From positions 166,813-230,812 of the forward strand of contig JAHZFJ010000003.1 of NCBI GenBank assembly GCA_019421365.1: a stretch of 64,000 nt of DNA, given 5' to 3'. The notes beneath the pieces are model-generated. The model saw only the letters and a program-made list of their open reading frames with translations. It had not been told where the DNA came from and did no database searches. Positions 18,405 to 28,136 of this stretch are shown here, one piece after another (positions within the stretch are counted from its first letter, which is position 1; each line of letters starts with the position of its first letter). A program made the position numbers and the translations under genes. The stretch is from Lachnospiraceae bacterium. GTDB lineage: Bacteria > Bacillota > Clostridia > Lachnospirales > Lachnospiraceae.

Positions 18405-18498
18405 TCATGCATATGTCCCTACGTTGGCATTATCCAAATCAGGTTATGGGTCAAAGCGATACAGCTTACTCTCAGCCCATTTACATGAGCCCCCCGTT
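18405..18498 (-). promoter_or_regulatory. TPP riboswitch (THI element)
   Basis: On the minus strand the conserved boxes are all present: GGGGGGCTCATG, then GGGCTGAGAGTAAGC, then GACCCATAACCTGATTTGG, then ATAATGCCAACGTAGGGA. CTGAGAG and the CCTGATTTGGATAATGCC-type core are diagnostic of the thiamine pyrophosphate aptamer. The terminator at 18365-18390 and the thiM start at 18289 follow. It should repress thiMEDC when TPP is plentiful. Confidence 0.96.
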
Positions 18499-18587
18499 TT
18501 CAAATATATTACAATAATTTTATTAATATGGTCTATTATATCATCATTTTTTACGATTACAAGTTTAATTTGTAACTTTTTATAATA

Positions 18588-19895
18588 TTATTTTTGACCT
18601 TTGAAAGCCTTTTTACCTAGATAAACCGCTTCCTGACCTAATTGCTCTTCAATTCTAAGAAGCCTATTGTATTTGGCAACACGGTCACTTCTTGATGGAG
18701 CACCTGTCTTAATTTGACCTGAATTGGTAGCAACAGCGATGTCTGCAAGTGTTACATCTTCTGTTTCTCCCGAACGGTGGGAAACAACTGCTGTCCATCT
18801 ATTACACTTAGCGGCTTCTATCGCCTCTAAAGTCTCTGTTAGTGTGCCAATTTGGTTAAATTTAATTAATACAGAGTTCGATACTTCCATATCCATACCC
18901 TTTTGGATACGTTTTGTATTGGTTACAAATAGATCGTCACCCACTAATTGAACCTTATCGCCAAGTGCTCTCGTAAGTTTTTCCCAACCTTCCCAATCCT
19001 CTTCTGCAAGTCCATCTTCAAGAGATTTAACAGGATACCGGTCGCAGATATCTTCCCAATATGCAACCATCTCATCAACAGTTTTATATTCTCCAGATTT
19101 CCAGAATAGGTATTCTCCTCTTTTACCTGCTTTAGCTGCTTCTTCATACATCTCTGTTGCAGCCGCATCAATCGCAATATAGAAATCTTCACCCGGTTTA
19201 TAGCCAGCTTCATCTATAGCTTTAACGATATACTCAAGTGCTTGATCATCCGAATTAAACTTAGGTGCAAAACCACCTTCATCACCAACCGCAGTTACAT
19301 ATCCATCACCTTTTAATAACTTCTTAAGCGTATGGAAAACAACAGTACTCCACTCTAGGGCTTCATGGAATGATTTTGCACTAACTGGCATAATCATAAA
19401 CTCTTGTATATTCAAACTAGAATCTGCATGCTTACCACCATTAATAATATTCATCATTGGAACCGGAAGAACCTTCGCATTCACACCACCAATATATTGA
19501 TATAATGGAAGTTCAACAGATTCAGCTGCTGCTTTTGCAACAGCTAGAGAGGCTCCAAGTATTGCATTCGCACCAAACTTACCTTTGTTATCTGTTCCAT
19601 CAGCTTCAATCATTACACGGTCAATTTCACATTGATTCAAAGCATTTCTTCCTACTAATAACTCTGCTATAGGTCCATTTACATTCTTTACAGCTTTAAG
19701 AACACCATTTCCCATATAACGCTTCTTGTCACCATCACGTAATTCAACTGCTTCGAAAGCTCCTGTTGATGCACCTGATGGTACAGCTGCTCTACCAATG
19801 TTTCCATCCTCGAGTAAAACTTCAACTTCAACAGTAGGATTACCTCTTGAATCAAGAATTTCTCTTGCTTTTACAAGTTTAATTTTTCTTTCCAT
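18588..19895 (-). CDS. eno: Enolase
   Basis: Interconverts 2-phosphoglycerate and phosphoenolpyruvate in glycolysis. The 435 residues are full length, with AREILDSRGNPTVEVEV, the loop GAVPSGASTGAFEA-type block, the metal ligands in FYIAIDAAATEMY, LEDGLAEEDW and VGDDLFVTN, and the signature LIKFNQIGTLTETLEAI, then SHRSGETED. GGAAG precedes the ATG. A palindromic element lies directly upstream (19929-20070), in the expected promoter or leader region. Confidence 0.98.
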   Translation of the reverse strand: MERKIKLVKAREILDSRGNPTVEVEVLLEDGNIGRAAVPSGASTGAFEAVELRDGDKKRYMGNGVLKAVKNVNGPIAELLVGRNALNQCEIDRVMIEADGTDNKGKFGANAILGASLAVAKAAAESVELPLYQYIGGVNAKVLPVPMMNIINGGKHADSSLNIQEFMIMPVSAKSFHEALEWSTVVFHTLKKLLKGDGYVTAVGDEGGFAPKFNSDDQALEYIVKAIDEAGYKPGEDFYIAIDAAATEMYEEAAKAGKRGEYLFWKSGEYKTVDEMVAYWEDICDRYPVKSLEDGLAEEDWEGWEKLTRALGDKVQLVGDDLFVTNTKRIQKGMDMEVSNSVLIKFNQIGTLTETLEAIEAAKCNRWTAVVSHRSGETEDVTLADIAVATNSGQIKTGAPSRSDRVAKYNRLLRIEEQLGQEAVYLGKKAFKGQK

Positions 19896-19928
19896 GTTTA
19901 TAACTTCCTTCCTATACCATTAGTATTT

Positions 19929-20070
19929 AGAAGTCGAATGTCAAAAGGTCTATTTTTCTCTTTCAGATGAATCTAATTGATCCACAAGTGAATATAGATG
20001 GTTGAATGAATAAATATTATTGATTATTCATCAATAACTTTAATTATGACCTTTTGACAGTCGTCTTCTT
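19929..20070. mobile_element. MITE-like element upstream of eno with 12-bp flanking repeats
   Basis: The ends are inverted repeats of about 22 bases: AGAAGTCGAATGTCAAAAGG at the left pairs with CCTTTTGACAGTCGTCTTCT at the right, with 2-3 mismatches. An identical 12-base direct repeat, CCATTAGTATTT, flanks it on both sides (19917-19928 and 20071-20082), consistent with a target-site duplication, although this is longer than most. The 142-base element has no coding capacity. Its right half also pairs partly with the left (GATGAAT blocks). Confidence 0.72.
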
Positions 20071-20206
20071 CCATTAGTATTTCAATATAGTACTATCCGC
20101 ATGAACTGCCTATTTTATTCATTATAATAAGCACATATGGAAAATTACCCTAGCTAAAATTTATAACAATGATACAAAAAAGGTCTTGTTTAATAATTTG
20201 GGTTTT

Positions 20207-20256
20207 CAAGAAAAAACGCTGTAAAATGAATGGTCATCATTTTACAGCGTTTTTTG
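20207..20256 (-). terminator. Intrinsic terminator after the M32 carboxypeptidase gene
   Basis: AAAAAACGCTGTAAAATGA pairs with TCATTTTACAGCGTTTTTT around a very short loop. A T run follows on either strand. It lies 10 bases beyond the carboxypeptidase stop. Confidence 0.88.
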
Positions 20257-20265
20257 AATTTCTTT

Positions 20266-21771
20266 TTATAAGTTATATATTCTTGTATACTTTTCTTTTA
20301 AATATCTCACATAATAATCAGCATTTAGTTCTTCACCCATCATATCCATAAGGAGTTCATTGGTATTCTTAGTTGCTCCAAATCTATGAATATGTTCTTT
20401 GAGATATTCACGGATAGGTGCAAGATTACCTTCCTTCAAATACTGTTCAAAAGGCATAAGTGTTTTAATATGATAGTAGATCTGTGCAGCAACTGCGCTA
20501 CCTAAAGCATAAGAAGGAAAATATCCAATGCTTCCCATCGACCAATGAACATCTTGAAGAATTCCTTCTTTGTCATTAGATGGTGTAACACCTAGATATT
20601 CTTCATATTTTTGATTCCAGATTTCAGGTAATTTCATAACATCAATATTACCGTCAAGGAACATCTTCTCGATTTCATAACGAATAATTATATGAAGCGT
20701 ATAAGTTAATTCATCAGCTTCTGTACGGATAAGTGAAGGTACCGATTTATTAATACCTGCAACAAATTGTTCAAGAGACACATCACCTAATTGTTCTGGG
20801 AATGTTTCTTTTAATTTAGGATAGAGTGGAGTCCAGAATTCTTCACTTCTACCGATTACATTTTCAAAGAAACGTGATTGAGATTCATGCATACCCATTG
20901 ATGCACCCTGACCAACAGGTGTTTGCGTAAGTTCATCTGCTATTTGCATTTCATAGATGGCATGGCCACCTTCATGTATTATTGAGAATATTGAACTTTC
21001 TAAATTGTTTTCATAATAATGAGTTGTTATACGTACGTCATGATTATGTAGGTTTGTAGTGAAAGGATGTTCACTTGCTGCGATTACACCTTTCTTAAAG
21101 TCAAAACCAATGTATTCAGCAAGGAATCTTCCAAATTCCTCTTGTTTTTTTACATCGTAAGATAAATAGTTATATGATTTATCAATCTGTTCTTGTTTTG
21201 CTGCAACTGTTTTAATTAACGGAACAATTTCCTCTTTAACTTTATTAAAGAATGCATCTAATTTTTCAGTATTAAATCCTTCTTCATAATCATCTAATAA
21301 GATGTCGTATAATTTCTCTCCATCTTTTCTACGATATTCTGCAAATTTCTTTTGGAAATATATAATCTTCTCCAATGTTGGTGCATATTCAGCAAAGTTA
21401 TTGTTATTCTTAGCCTTAGCCCAGATGTTTCCTGCAACGGCTGTTAATTCACTGAATTCCTTGTTTTCTTCTGGTGGAATCTTTTCCATCTGTTCGTAGC
21501 TTTTTAATAATGCTTTAAGAATAGCTTTTTCTGTATCCTCAAGTTCCTCTTTATGCTCATCTAATTTCGTTAGAATAGCACGTACCTCAGGATTGACAAA
21601 GGAACGGAACGCTTCGTCTGAAAGAACTCCCATAGCCTTTGCAGTATATTCAATGCTATCTTCTGGTGCTAATGTTTCATTATCCCAACTTAACAACGTT
21701 AAAGCTGTTTCAATAGCCATGTTCTTGTCAAGAAACGGCTTTAATTCTTCAAATAATTTACTCATATTCAT
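20266..21771 (-). CDS. Metallocarboxypeptidase, M32 (Taq) family
   Basis: A zinc carboxypeptidase of 501 residues, the normal length for the family, which removes C-terminal amino acids except proline in the cytoplasm. The metal site is IIHEGGHAIYE (His266, Glu267, His270), preceded by the family block DVRITTHYYENN and followed by HESQSRFFENVIGRS, the third metal ligand region, and by RTEADELTYTLHIIIRYEIE. A second ATG at 21765 has better spacing (9 bases) from GGAG than the first and may be the true start. Single gene with its own terminator. Confidence 0.94.
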   Translation of the reverse strand: MNMSKLFEELKPFLDKNMAIETALTLLSWDNETLAPEDSIEYTAKAMGVLSDEAFRSFVNPEVRAILTKLDEHKEELEDTEKAILKALLKSYEQMEKIPPEENKEFSELTAVAGNIWAKAKNNNNFAEYAPTLEKIIYFQKKFAEYRRKDGEKLYDILLDDYEEGFNTEKLDAFFNKVKEEIVPLIKTVAAKQEQIDKSYNYLSYDVKKQEEFGRFLAEYIGFDFKKGVIAASEHPFTTNLHNHDVRITTHYYENNLESSIFSIIHEGGHAIYEMQIADELTQTPVGQGASMGMHESQSRFFENVIGRSEEFWTPLYPKLKETFPEQLGDVSLEQFVAGINKSVPSLIRTEADELTYTLHIIIRYEIEKMFLDGNIDVMKLPEIWNQKYEEYLGVTPSNDKEGILQDVHWSMGSIGYFPSYALGSAVAAQIYYHIKTLMPFEQYLKEGNLAPIREYLKEHIHRFGATKNTNELLMDMMGEELNADYYVRYLKEKYTRIYNL

Positions 21772-22207
21772 GTACTCCTTTCAAAGTGATTCTGAGTTAA
21801 GGTTTCAAAAGTCCAATTTTTTGGAGGACTTTTGTTATTCTAGTAGAACTTAATATCCTTATTTGGTAACTATCACAAGCAAAATTTATGTATATAAATA
21901 CACTATTTATTCATATTGTTACACGACTTAACATATATGATTCATGCTATTTTCTTATAAAATGTTACCTAATTTCTAGTTTATCATAGTCCATAAATTT
22001 TTCCAGCATTTTTTAAAATAATTTAAATTTTTCTTATATTTCAACGCATATTGTATTGCTTTTCTTGAAAAAACAAGGTAATATATTGATATTACTATGT
22101 ATTTAAACTACGTATTTCATTGATAGTATAATTATTCACACAGTGAATGTTATTTACATTTTTGCATGTTTATACATAAAATAAATTACAGAAAAGAGGT
22201 ACCTAAT
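21772..22207. other. Divergent promoter region between the M32 gene and argH
   Basis: No gene is visible in this AT-rich stretch. A 9-base perfect hairpin, CAAAAGTCC / GGACTTTTG (21806-21834), lies in the leader of the carboxypeptidase gene. A likely ArgR site lies at 22125-22138 on the argH side. Confidence 0.5.
22125..22138 (+). promoter_or_regulatory. Possible ArgR/AhrC operator for argH
   Basis: AGTATAATTATTCA matches the ARG-box half-palindrome consensus TGAATAATTATTCA at 12 of 14 positions and lies 70 bases before the argH start. The similarity was judged by eye in AT-rich DNA, so chance is possible. Confidence 0.4.
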
Positions 22208-23587
22208 ATGAAACTTTGGGGCGGTCGATTCACGAAAGAAACCAATCAACTTGTACATAATTTTAATGCGTCTATCTCCTTTGATCAAAAATTTTACAGA
22301 CAAGATATAACAGGAAGCATTGCACATGTTACTATGCTTGCTAAACAAGGCATTCTTACCAATGAAGAAAAAGATACAATCATTGACGGTTTGAACGGAA
22401 TTCTTGAAGATATCGAGAATGGTACACTTGTTATTGATGGTACACATGAAGATATTCATAGTTTTGTTGAAGCTAATCTTATATCACGCGTAGGTGACGC
22501 CGGTAAGAAACTTCATACAGGTAGAAGTCGTAACGATCAAGTTGCTCTTGATATGAAATTATATACAAGAGATGAAGTTACCGAGATTAAAGAATTAGTA
22601 AAAGATCTATTAGTTGAGTTGAACATAATTATGAAGGATAATATTGAAACTTTCATGCCTGGTTTTACTCATTTGCAAAAGGCTCAGCCTATTACACTCG
22701 CTCATCATATCGGTGCTTATTTTGAGATGTTCAAACGTGACTACTCTAGACTTACTGATATCTATCATCGTATGAACTATTCACCAATTGGATCTGGTGC
22801 CCTTGCAGGAACTACCTATCCACTTGACCGTGAATATACTGCTGAATTATTAGGTTTTGCAGGTGCCACACTTAATAGTATGGATTCTGTAGCTGATCGA
22901 GATTACCTAATAGAATTATTAAGTGCACTTTCAACAATTATGATGCATCTAAGCCGTTTCTGTGAAGAGATTATCATCTGGAATTCCAATGAATATCAGT
23001 TTGTTGAAATCGACGATGCTTACAGTACAGGAAGTAGCATTATGCCACAGAAGAAAAATCCAGATATCGCAGAACTTGTTCGTGGTAAAACCGGTCGTGT
23101 CTATGGTGCACTAATGTCTTTACTTACTACTATGAAAGGTCTTCCTCTTGCTTATAACAAAGATATGCAGGAAGATAAAGAACTTACTTTTGATGCCATT
23201 GATACAGTAAAAGGTTGTATCTCCTTATTCACTGGAATGATTTCAACGATGAAATTCAACAACCAGGTTATGGAAGCAAGTGCTAAGAATGGCTTTACCA
23301 ATGCCACTGACGCCGCTGATTACCTAGTGAATCATGGTGTTCCATTCCGTGATGCACATGGTATCGTAGGACAATTAGTTCTATATTGTATTGATAAGAA
23401 TATCTCTCTTGATGATATGACACTTGATGAATACAAGAAGATTAGCCCCGTATTCGAAGAAGATATCTATGATGCAATTAGCTTAGAGACTTGTGTCAAC
23501 AAACGTAATACCATAGGTGCTCCTGGTAAAGAGATGATGAAACAAGTAGTTGCATTGAATGATGCTTATTTAGCACACCTAGTATAA
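22208..23587 (+). CDS. argH: Argininosuccinate lyase
   Basis: Splits argininosuccinate into arginine and fumarate, the last step of arginine synthesis. It has 459 residues of the fumarase/aspartase superfamily: KLWGGRF start, HTGRSRNDQVA, HLQKAQPITLAHH, the signature GSSIMPQKKNPD and the C-terminal family helix. The ATG at 22208 fits the family start and has AGAGG 7 bases upstream; the frame can be read back to 22166 but those residues do not fit. argG is not in the window. Confidence 0.97.
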   Translation: MKLWGGRFTKETNQLVHNFNASISFDQKFYRQDITGSIAHVTMLAKQGILTNEEKDTIIDGLNGILEDIENGTLVIDGTHEDIHSFVEANLISRVGDAGKKLHTGRSRNDQVALDMKLYTRDEVTEIKELVKDLLVELNIIMKDNIETFMPGFTHLQKAQPITLAHHIGAYFEMFKRDYSRLTDIYHRMNYSPIGSGALAGTTYPLDREYTAELLGFAGATLNSMDSVADRDYLIELLSALSTIMMHLSRFCEEIIIWNSNEYQFVEIDDAYSTGSSIMPQKKNPDIAELVRGKTGRVYGALMSLLTTMKGLPLAYNKDMQEDKELTFDAIDTVKGCISLFTGMISTMKFNNQVMEASAKNGFTNATDAADYLVNHGVPFRDAHGIVGQLVLYCIDKNISLDDMTLDEYKKISPVFEEDIYDAISLETCVNKRNTIGAPGKEMMKQVVALNDAYLAHLV

Positions 23588-23593
23588 CAATAA

Positions 23594-23634
23594 AGCAAAA
23601 AGGATGTTAGTATTTCACTAACATCCTTTTTATT
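23594..23634 (+). terminator. Intrinsic terminator after argH
   Basis: AAAAAGGATGTTAGT pairs with ACTAACATCCTTTTT around a 4-6 base loop. Confidence 0.9.
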
Positions 23635-23749
23635 TTACCATTATTCAACAATTCTGTAATAGTGTAAAGTCATTGTTTCTTCTTGCTTCGTGTATTTATC
23701 TATATATGTTATACGAATATATGTGGTCGTAACCAAAGAAGTTACAAAA

Positions 23750-25495
23750 TTAGAGTTTAAAGAAATTAACTTCATTATTTAACGTGTTTGCAATATCTTT
23801 CATCTTTTGAGCTGCTTCTGAAACAACATGGACTGTAGCTGTCAATTCCTCCATAGAAGCTGTTGTTTCTTCTGTTGCTGCTGCATTTTCCTCTGATAGA
23901 GCAGAAAGATTCTGAATCACATCCATAACCACAACTCTTGAGGCATTACAATCACTTGCTTGTTTATTAATACTCTCTGTATTAAGATTACATTGCTTAA
24001 TTCCTTCACTAACTTCTGCTATCTTAGTTTTTGTATCGTTCAACCTATCCTCTTGTTCTTTTACATTCTGTTGAACTTCATTCATTACTTGAATAGATGC
24101 TTTTGAATCCTCAGCTAACATCTTAAGAATATCATCAATCTTTTTAGCCGACGCATTCGATTCCTCTGCCAGTTTTTGAATCTGTGCTGCTACGACACTA
24201 AAGCCTCTTCCAGCTTCTCCAGCTCTTGCCGCTTCAATTGAGGCATTCAAGGATAAAAGATTTGTCTCATCTGCTATATTCGTTATTAGCTTAAGCGCTT
24301 CTCCAATCTTTTGTACCGAATTATCTGTCTTTTCAATATTAGCCGCAATTCGATTAATCGCATTAGTAGTATTAACGTTAGACTCTGCTAATTCATTCAT
24401 ATTATCATTAGCTTCACTCTCCGTCTCAAGAACAGCCCCAGTAATTATATTCAATGATTCAATGTCTCCCGTGATCGTCTCTATTAATGTTCCCATTTTA
24501 GACACATTCAAAGTAGCATCTTCAATATCCGAAGCCTGTGTTACTGCCCCTTTTGCAATTTCATCAATAGCAACGCTGATATCCTCAGAGGTCTTACTTG
24601 ATTGCAATGCTAAACTCTCTAACCCTTCTCCTTCTGTTAATAACGTATCACAGCTCTGATTTAAAACACCAATAACAGATTTAAATCGAACTATAACATT
24701 ATTCAGTGCTCTAGCAATTTCACCAATCTCATCTTTCTTATTCAACAACCTATCATTAACTTCAATTTTAAGTTCACCATGTTCAAGATCCATCAGGACA
24801 TTTTTTACTAATACGATGCCATTAGCAAATAATTTAGCAATGAAGAAACTTACAATACTGAATGCAATAATCATAGCAACTGCACACAATACGATTATTT
24901 TAATCTTTGATGCAATAAAGCTATTGATATAGCTACACTCTTTACCTACGAAAAGCATACCGATAATATTACCATCTGAATTCTTCAATGGCATATAATA
25001 CGCATAATAAGGCTTACCATTAATCTGTATATTATAGTCTGAATATGTATGTCCACTTTCTAAAACTTCTTGTACAATTTGATCCGCCGCCTGCGTTCCT
25101 ATAATAGTACTTCCATCCTTATTCTTAATAGTCGTTACAACTCGAGTATCTCCGTAAAAATACGTAATATCATTACCGGATTCTTTGGCAAATGTATCTA
25201 GTAATTCTTTCTGCCCTGTAATATTCATGCTACCCTTAATTAGTTCATTGCTTTCATTAATAACATAGTCTCCTGTATCCATAGCATTGAAAGCGATTTG
25301 AACAGTTTTAGCCATACTCTCTAACCCTTCCATAGCTTCAAAACGCATTCCCGATATTAAACAGATACAAGCAATAACAATTATTAATCCTGATGAAAGG
25401 ATATATTGTATCACAGACATACCTAATAACTTTTTCGCAAATCCATTATTATAATTTTTCTTCATAATACTTATTAGCATAGCAAAGTAGATCAT
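23750..25495 (-). CDS. Methyl-accepting chemotaxis protein
   Basis: A transmembrane chemoreceptor of 581 residues. A first membrane helix lies at about 28-48 and an extracellular Cache-type sensor domain at about 50-195 (ending KNSDGNIIGMLFVGKECSYI). A second helix at about 200-225 is followed by a HAMP linker and the coiled-coil signalling domain. The hairpin tip is complete: IADETNLLSLNASIEAARAGEAGRGF is split across about residues 405-430. The C-terminus lacks a CheR-tethering pentapeptide. The ligand is unknown. The ribosome site for the first ATG is poor; ATGs at 25480 and 25465 are alternatives. Confidence 0.93.
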   Translation of the reverse strand: MIYFAMLISIMKKNYNNGFAKKLLGMSVIQYILSSGLIIVIACICLISGMRFEAMEGLESMAKTVQIAFNAMDTGDYVINESNELIKGSMNITGQKELLDTFAKESGNDITYFYGDTRVVTTIKNKDGSTIIGTQAADQIVQEVLESGHTYSDYNIQINGKPYYAYYMPLKNSDGNIIGMLFVGKECSYINSFIASKIKIIVLCAVAMIIAFSIVSFFIAKLFANGIVLVKNVLMDLEHGELKIEVNDRLLNKKDEIGEIARALNNVIVRFKSVIGVLNQSCDTLLTEGEGLESLALQSSKTSEDISVAIDEIAKGAVTQASDIEDATLNVSKMGTLIETITGDIESLNIITGAVLETESEANDNMNELAESNVNTTNAINRIAANIEKTDNSVQKIGEALKLITNIADETNLLSLNASIEAARAGEAGRGFSVVAAQIQKLAEESNASAKKIDDILKMLAEDSKASIQVMNEVQQNVKEQEDRLNDTKTKIAEVSEGIKQCNLNTESINKQASDCNASRVVVMDVIQNLSALSEENAAATEETTASMEELTATVHVVSEAAQKMKDIANTLNNEVNFFKL

Positions 25496-25643
25496 ATCTT
25501 CTACTACTATGCTTCTCCTTTCCTTAATGCTGTCGTACTTAGTTTCTAGTTTTCGGAATATTAATATTATGTTTACATCATAACATTTTACATAATTTCT
25601 GGCAAGACTTCACCTATCCTCCTCATATAAAACCATTAATAGA

Positions 25644-25692
25644 TATCAAAAACCACGTAACTATGGAGTAAGTTACGTGGTTCTTAGTATCT
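25644..25692. terminator. Hairpin, possible displaced GSIII-1 terminator
   Basis: AACCACGTAACT and AGTTACGTGGTT form a perfect stem with outer AGATA / TATCT pairs. The T run is weak. It lies beyond the MITE copy, as seen from the glutamine synthetase gene, and may be that gene's terminator pushed away by the insertion. Confidence 0.5.
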
Positions 25693-25715
25693 ATAAGTAA
25701 TCAATAAAGCTAGCG

Positions 25716-25914
25716 ACTTAAACTTCGCACATAAAAAACTTCGTCTTGAGTATTTAACTGCTCTATTCATATGAAAACTATCTGAACACGTCAGCACTTG
25801 ATTTTGCAACGCGAAATCTTAGTACTGCTACGTGTGAAGCTAAGCGGGAGCGGGGTTTTCGTTGAATATAGCAGTTAACTACTCCTGCAAATCTTCAAGT
25901 GCGAAGTTTGAGTT
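25716..25914 (-). mobile_element. MITE-like palindrome, copy 1
   Basis: A 199-base non-coding element with terminal inverted repeats ACTTAAACTTCGCAC and GTGCGAAGTTTGAGT. A second copy lies at 31432-31632 in the opposite orientation and is about 85-90% identical by eye. The interior folds back: GAACACGT-CAGCACT pairs with AGTGCTG-CTACGTGT around a central hairpin ATTTTGC-AAC-GCGAAAT, and CTATATTC-type blocks pair further out. It ends 8 bases after the first GSIII stop codon. No clear target duplication was seen. Confidence 0.85.
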
Positions 25915-25922
25915 AGTGAGTA

Positions 25923-28037
25923 TTATACTTCAAATAATAAATCTCCGTATGTTGGAACTGGCCATGCTTCTTTAGCAATGATTAATTCCAATTCATCGAT
26001 TGGAGCTCTCAAATCAGCCATAGCAGGAAATACAATATCTTTGAAATAATTAGCTTGTTCAGCTCCTTCTTCTTTCGTAGCAGCTTCTTCAACTACTTCT
26101 TGTAATCTGATTACTGCTGCTTTTGCTTTTGCAAGCAAAGCTGAGCTATCTGTTAATAATGTTGTTTGAACACTTACATCTGCACTTGGAACAGCAGCTT
26201 TTACACTGTTGATTGATTCTGCTAATGTAGAAACAGCTTTAATTATAGCTGGAATATACTTTTTATTTGCCATATCAATCATAGTCTTAGCTTCGATATT
26301 GATAGCTTTTGAGTATGCTTCATAGTTGATTTCTGCTCGTGAATGTAATTCTACTTCTGAGAATACTTTGAATTTCTCGAACATCTTGATTGATTTCTCA
26401 CTTACAAGAGAAGGAACCGCATCAACCATAGTCTTAACATTTGGAAGACCTCTACGTTCTGCTTCAGCTACCCATTCCTCTGAATAACCATTGCCATTGA
26501 ATATAACTCTTTGATGGTCAGTCAATGTCTTTTTAATTAAGTCATGTACAGCTAAGTCGAAGTTTTCAGCTTTCTCAAGCACATCAGCCATATCAGATAA
26601 TACATCTGCAACGATTGTATTTAATACAGTGTTTGCACCTGCGATTGACATTGAAGATGCAACCATACGGAATTCAAATTTGTTACCTGTGAACGCAAAT
26701 GGTGATGTACGGTTTCTATCAGTAGCATCTTTTTTAAGTTCTGGAAGTGTATGTACTCCAATATTTAATTTGCCACCTTGTTTTGAAGATTTTGCTTCTC
26801 CAGTTTCAATTAACTGACTGATTACATCTTCTAATTGTTCTCCAAGGAAGATTGAGATAATTGCTGGAGGTGCTTCATTCGCTCCAAGTCTATGATCATT
26901 TCCTGGATTAGATGCTGATAGACGAAGTAATGCAGCATTTTCATCTACTGCTTTAATTATAGCAGATAAGAATAATAAGAATTGTATATTCTCATGAGGG
27001 GTTTTACCTGGTTCAAGAAGATTCTTTCCTGTATTCGTAACAATTGACCAGTTGTTATGTTTACCTGAACCATTAACACCTGCAAATGGTTTCTCATGAA
27101 GTAGGCATTCAAGTCCACGACGTTTTGCAACTTTCTTCATTGTTTCCATTACTAATTGGTTGTGATCTGTTGCAATATTAGCTGTTCCATAGATAGGAGC
27201 CATCTCATGTTGAGCTGGAGCAACTTCGTTATGTTGTGTCTTAGAAAGAATTCCAAGTTTCCATAACTCTACATTCAATTCTTTCATGTAGCCAGCGATT
27301 CTTTCTTTAATACTTCCGAAATAGTGATCATCAAGTTCTTGACCTTTTGGAGGCATTGCACCGAACAAAGTACGACCAGTGTAGATCAAATCTTCTCTCT
27401 TCATATATTTTTCTTTATCAACTAAGAAATATTCTTGTTCTGGACCTACTGAACAATCAACTTTCTTAACATCGTCATGTCCGAATAACTTGAGTACACG
27501 AACTGCCTGTGTGCTGATAGCTTCCATTGAACGAAGAAGTGGAGTTTTCTTATCAAGAGCTTCTCCTGTATATGAACAAAAAGCTGTAGGAATACATAAT
27601 GTAACACCTGCTGCATCTTCTCTTAAGAATGCTGGTGAAGTACAATCCCATGCAGTATATCCTCTTGCTTCGAATGTAGCACGAAGACCACCTGAAGGGA
27701 ATGATGAAGCATCTGGCTCACCTTTAATTAACTCTTTTCCTGAGAATTCTAGAATCGCTTTGCCGCCATTTGATGCTGCACTAATGAAAGAGTCATGTTT
27801 TTCTGCTGTAATACCAGTCATTGGTTGGAACCAATGTGTATAGTGAGTTGCACCTCTCTCAAGTGCCCATTCTTTCATCGCATGCGCTACTATATTAGCA
27901 ATATCAAGGTCTAGTTCCTCTCCCTCTTCAATTGTCTTCTTAAGAGTAGCATATACTTTCTTAGGTAAGCGCTCTGCCATAACTACATCGTTAAATACAT
28001 CAATTGCAAATACTTCTGAAATCACGTCTTTTGCCAT
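25923..28037 (-). CDS. Glutamine synthetase type III, copy 1
   Basis: Makes glutamine from glutamate, ammonia and ATP. At 704 residues it has the length of the GSIII (GlnN) family, unlike the ~440-residue GSI. Family blocks are THWFQPMTGITAEKHDSF, GPEQEYFLVDKEKY (metal-binding Glu), NEVAPAQHEMAPIYGTANIA, HEKPFAGVNGSGKHNNWS, SASNPGNDHRLGANEAPPAI and NRTSPFAFTGNKFEFRM. It is about four fifths identical by eye to copy 2 at 28664-30781. GGAAGGA precedes the ATG. A leader with two hexaloop hairpins and a terminator (28095-28162) lies upstream, so attenuation control is likely. Confidence 0.96.
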   Translation of the reverse strand: MAKDVISEVFAIDVFNDVVMAERLPKKVYATLKKTIEEGEELDLDIANIVAHAMKEWALERGATHYTHWFQPMTGITAEKHDSFISAASNGGKAILEFSGKELIKGEPDASSFPSGGLRATFEARGYTAWDCTSPAFLREDAAGVTLCIPTAFCSYTGEALDKKTPLLRSMEAISTQAVRVLKLFGHDDVKKVDCSVGPEQEYFLVDKEKYMKREDLIYTGRTLFGAMPPKGQELDDHYFGSIKERIAGYMKELNVELWKLGILSKTQHNEVAPAQHEMAPIYGTANIATDHNQLVMETMKKVAKRRGLECLLHEKPFAGVNGSGKHNNWSIVTNTGKNLLEPGKTPHENIQFLLFLSAIIKAVDENAALLRLSASNPGNDHRLGANEAPPAIISIFLGEQLEDVISQLIETGEAKSSKQGGKLNIGVHTLPELKKDATDRNRTSPFAFTGNKFEFRMVASSMSIAGANTVLNTIVADVLSDMADVLEKAENFDLAVHDLIKKTLTDHQRVIFNGNGYSEEWVAEAERRGLPNVKTMVDAVPSLVSEKSIKMFEKFKVFSEVELHSRAEINYEAYSKAINIEAKTMIDMANKKYIPAIIKAVSTLAESINSVKAAVPSADVSVQTTLLTDSSALLAKAKAAVIRLQEVVEEAATKEEGAEQANYFKDIVFPAMADLRAPIDELELIIAKEAWPVPTYGDLLFEV

Positions 28038-28094
28038 ATCTTTATCCTTCCTTCCATTAATAATTAAAATTATGTAGCATCGTTAATATTCATG

Positions 28095-28136
28095 AAAAAT
28101 AAAAAAGGTGTTCTCAAATACACTTTGAGAACACCT
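28095..28136 (-). terminator. Leader terminator (attenuator) of GSIII copy 1
   Basis: A perfect 13-pair stem AGGTGTTCTCAAA / TTTGAGAACACCT with a 5-base loop is followed on the minus strand by TTTTTTATTTTT. It sits 60 bases before the start codon, in the 5' leader, so it must be conditional. Confidence 0.9.

Noticed and set aside
27490..27843. Plus-strand frame of 117 codons within GSIII copy 1
   Set aside because: Antisense shadow of a well-supported gene; no independent ribosome site or domain.
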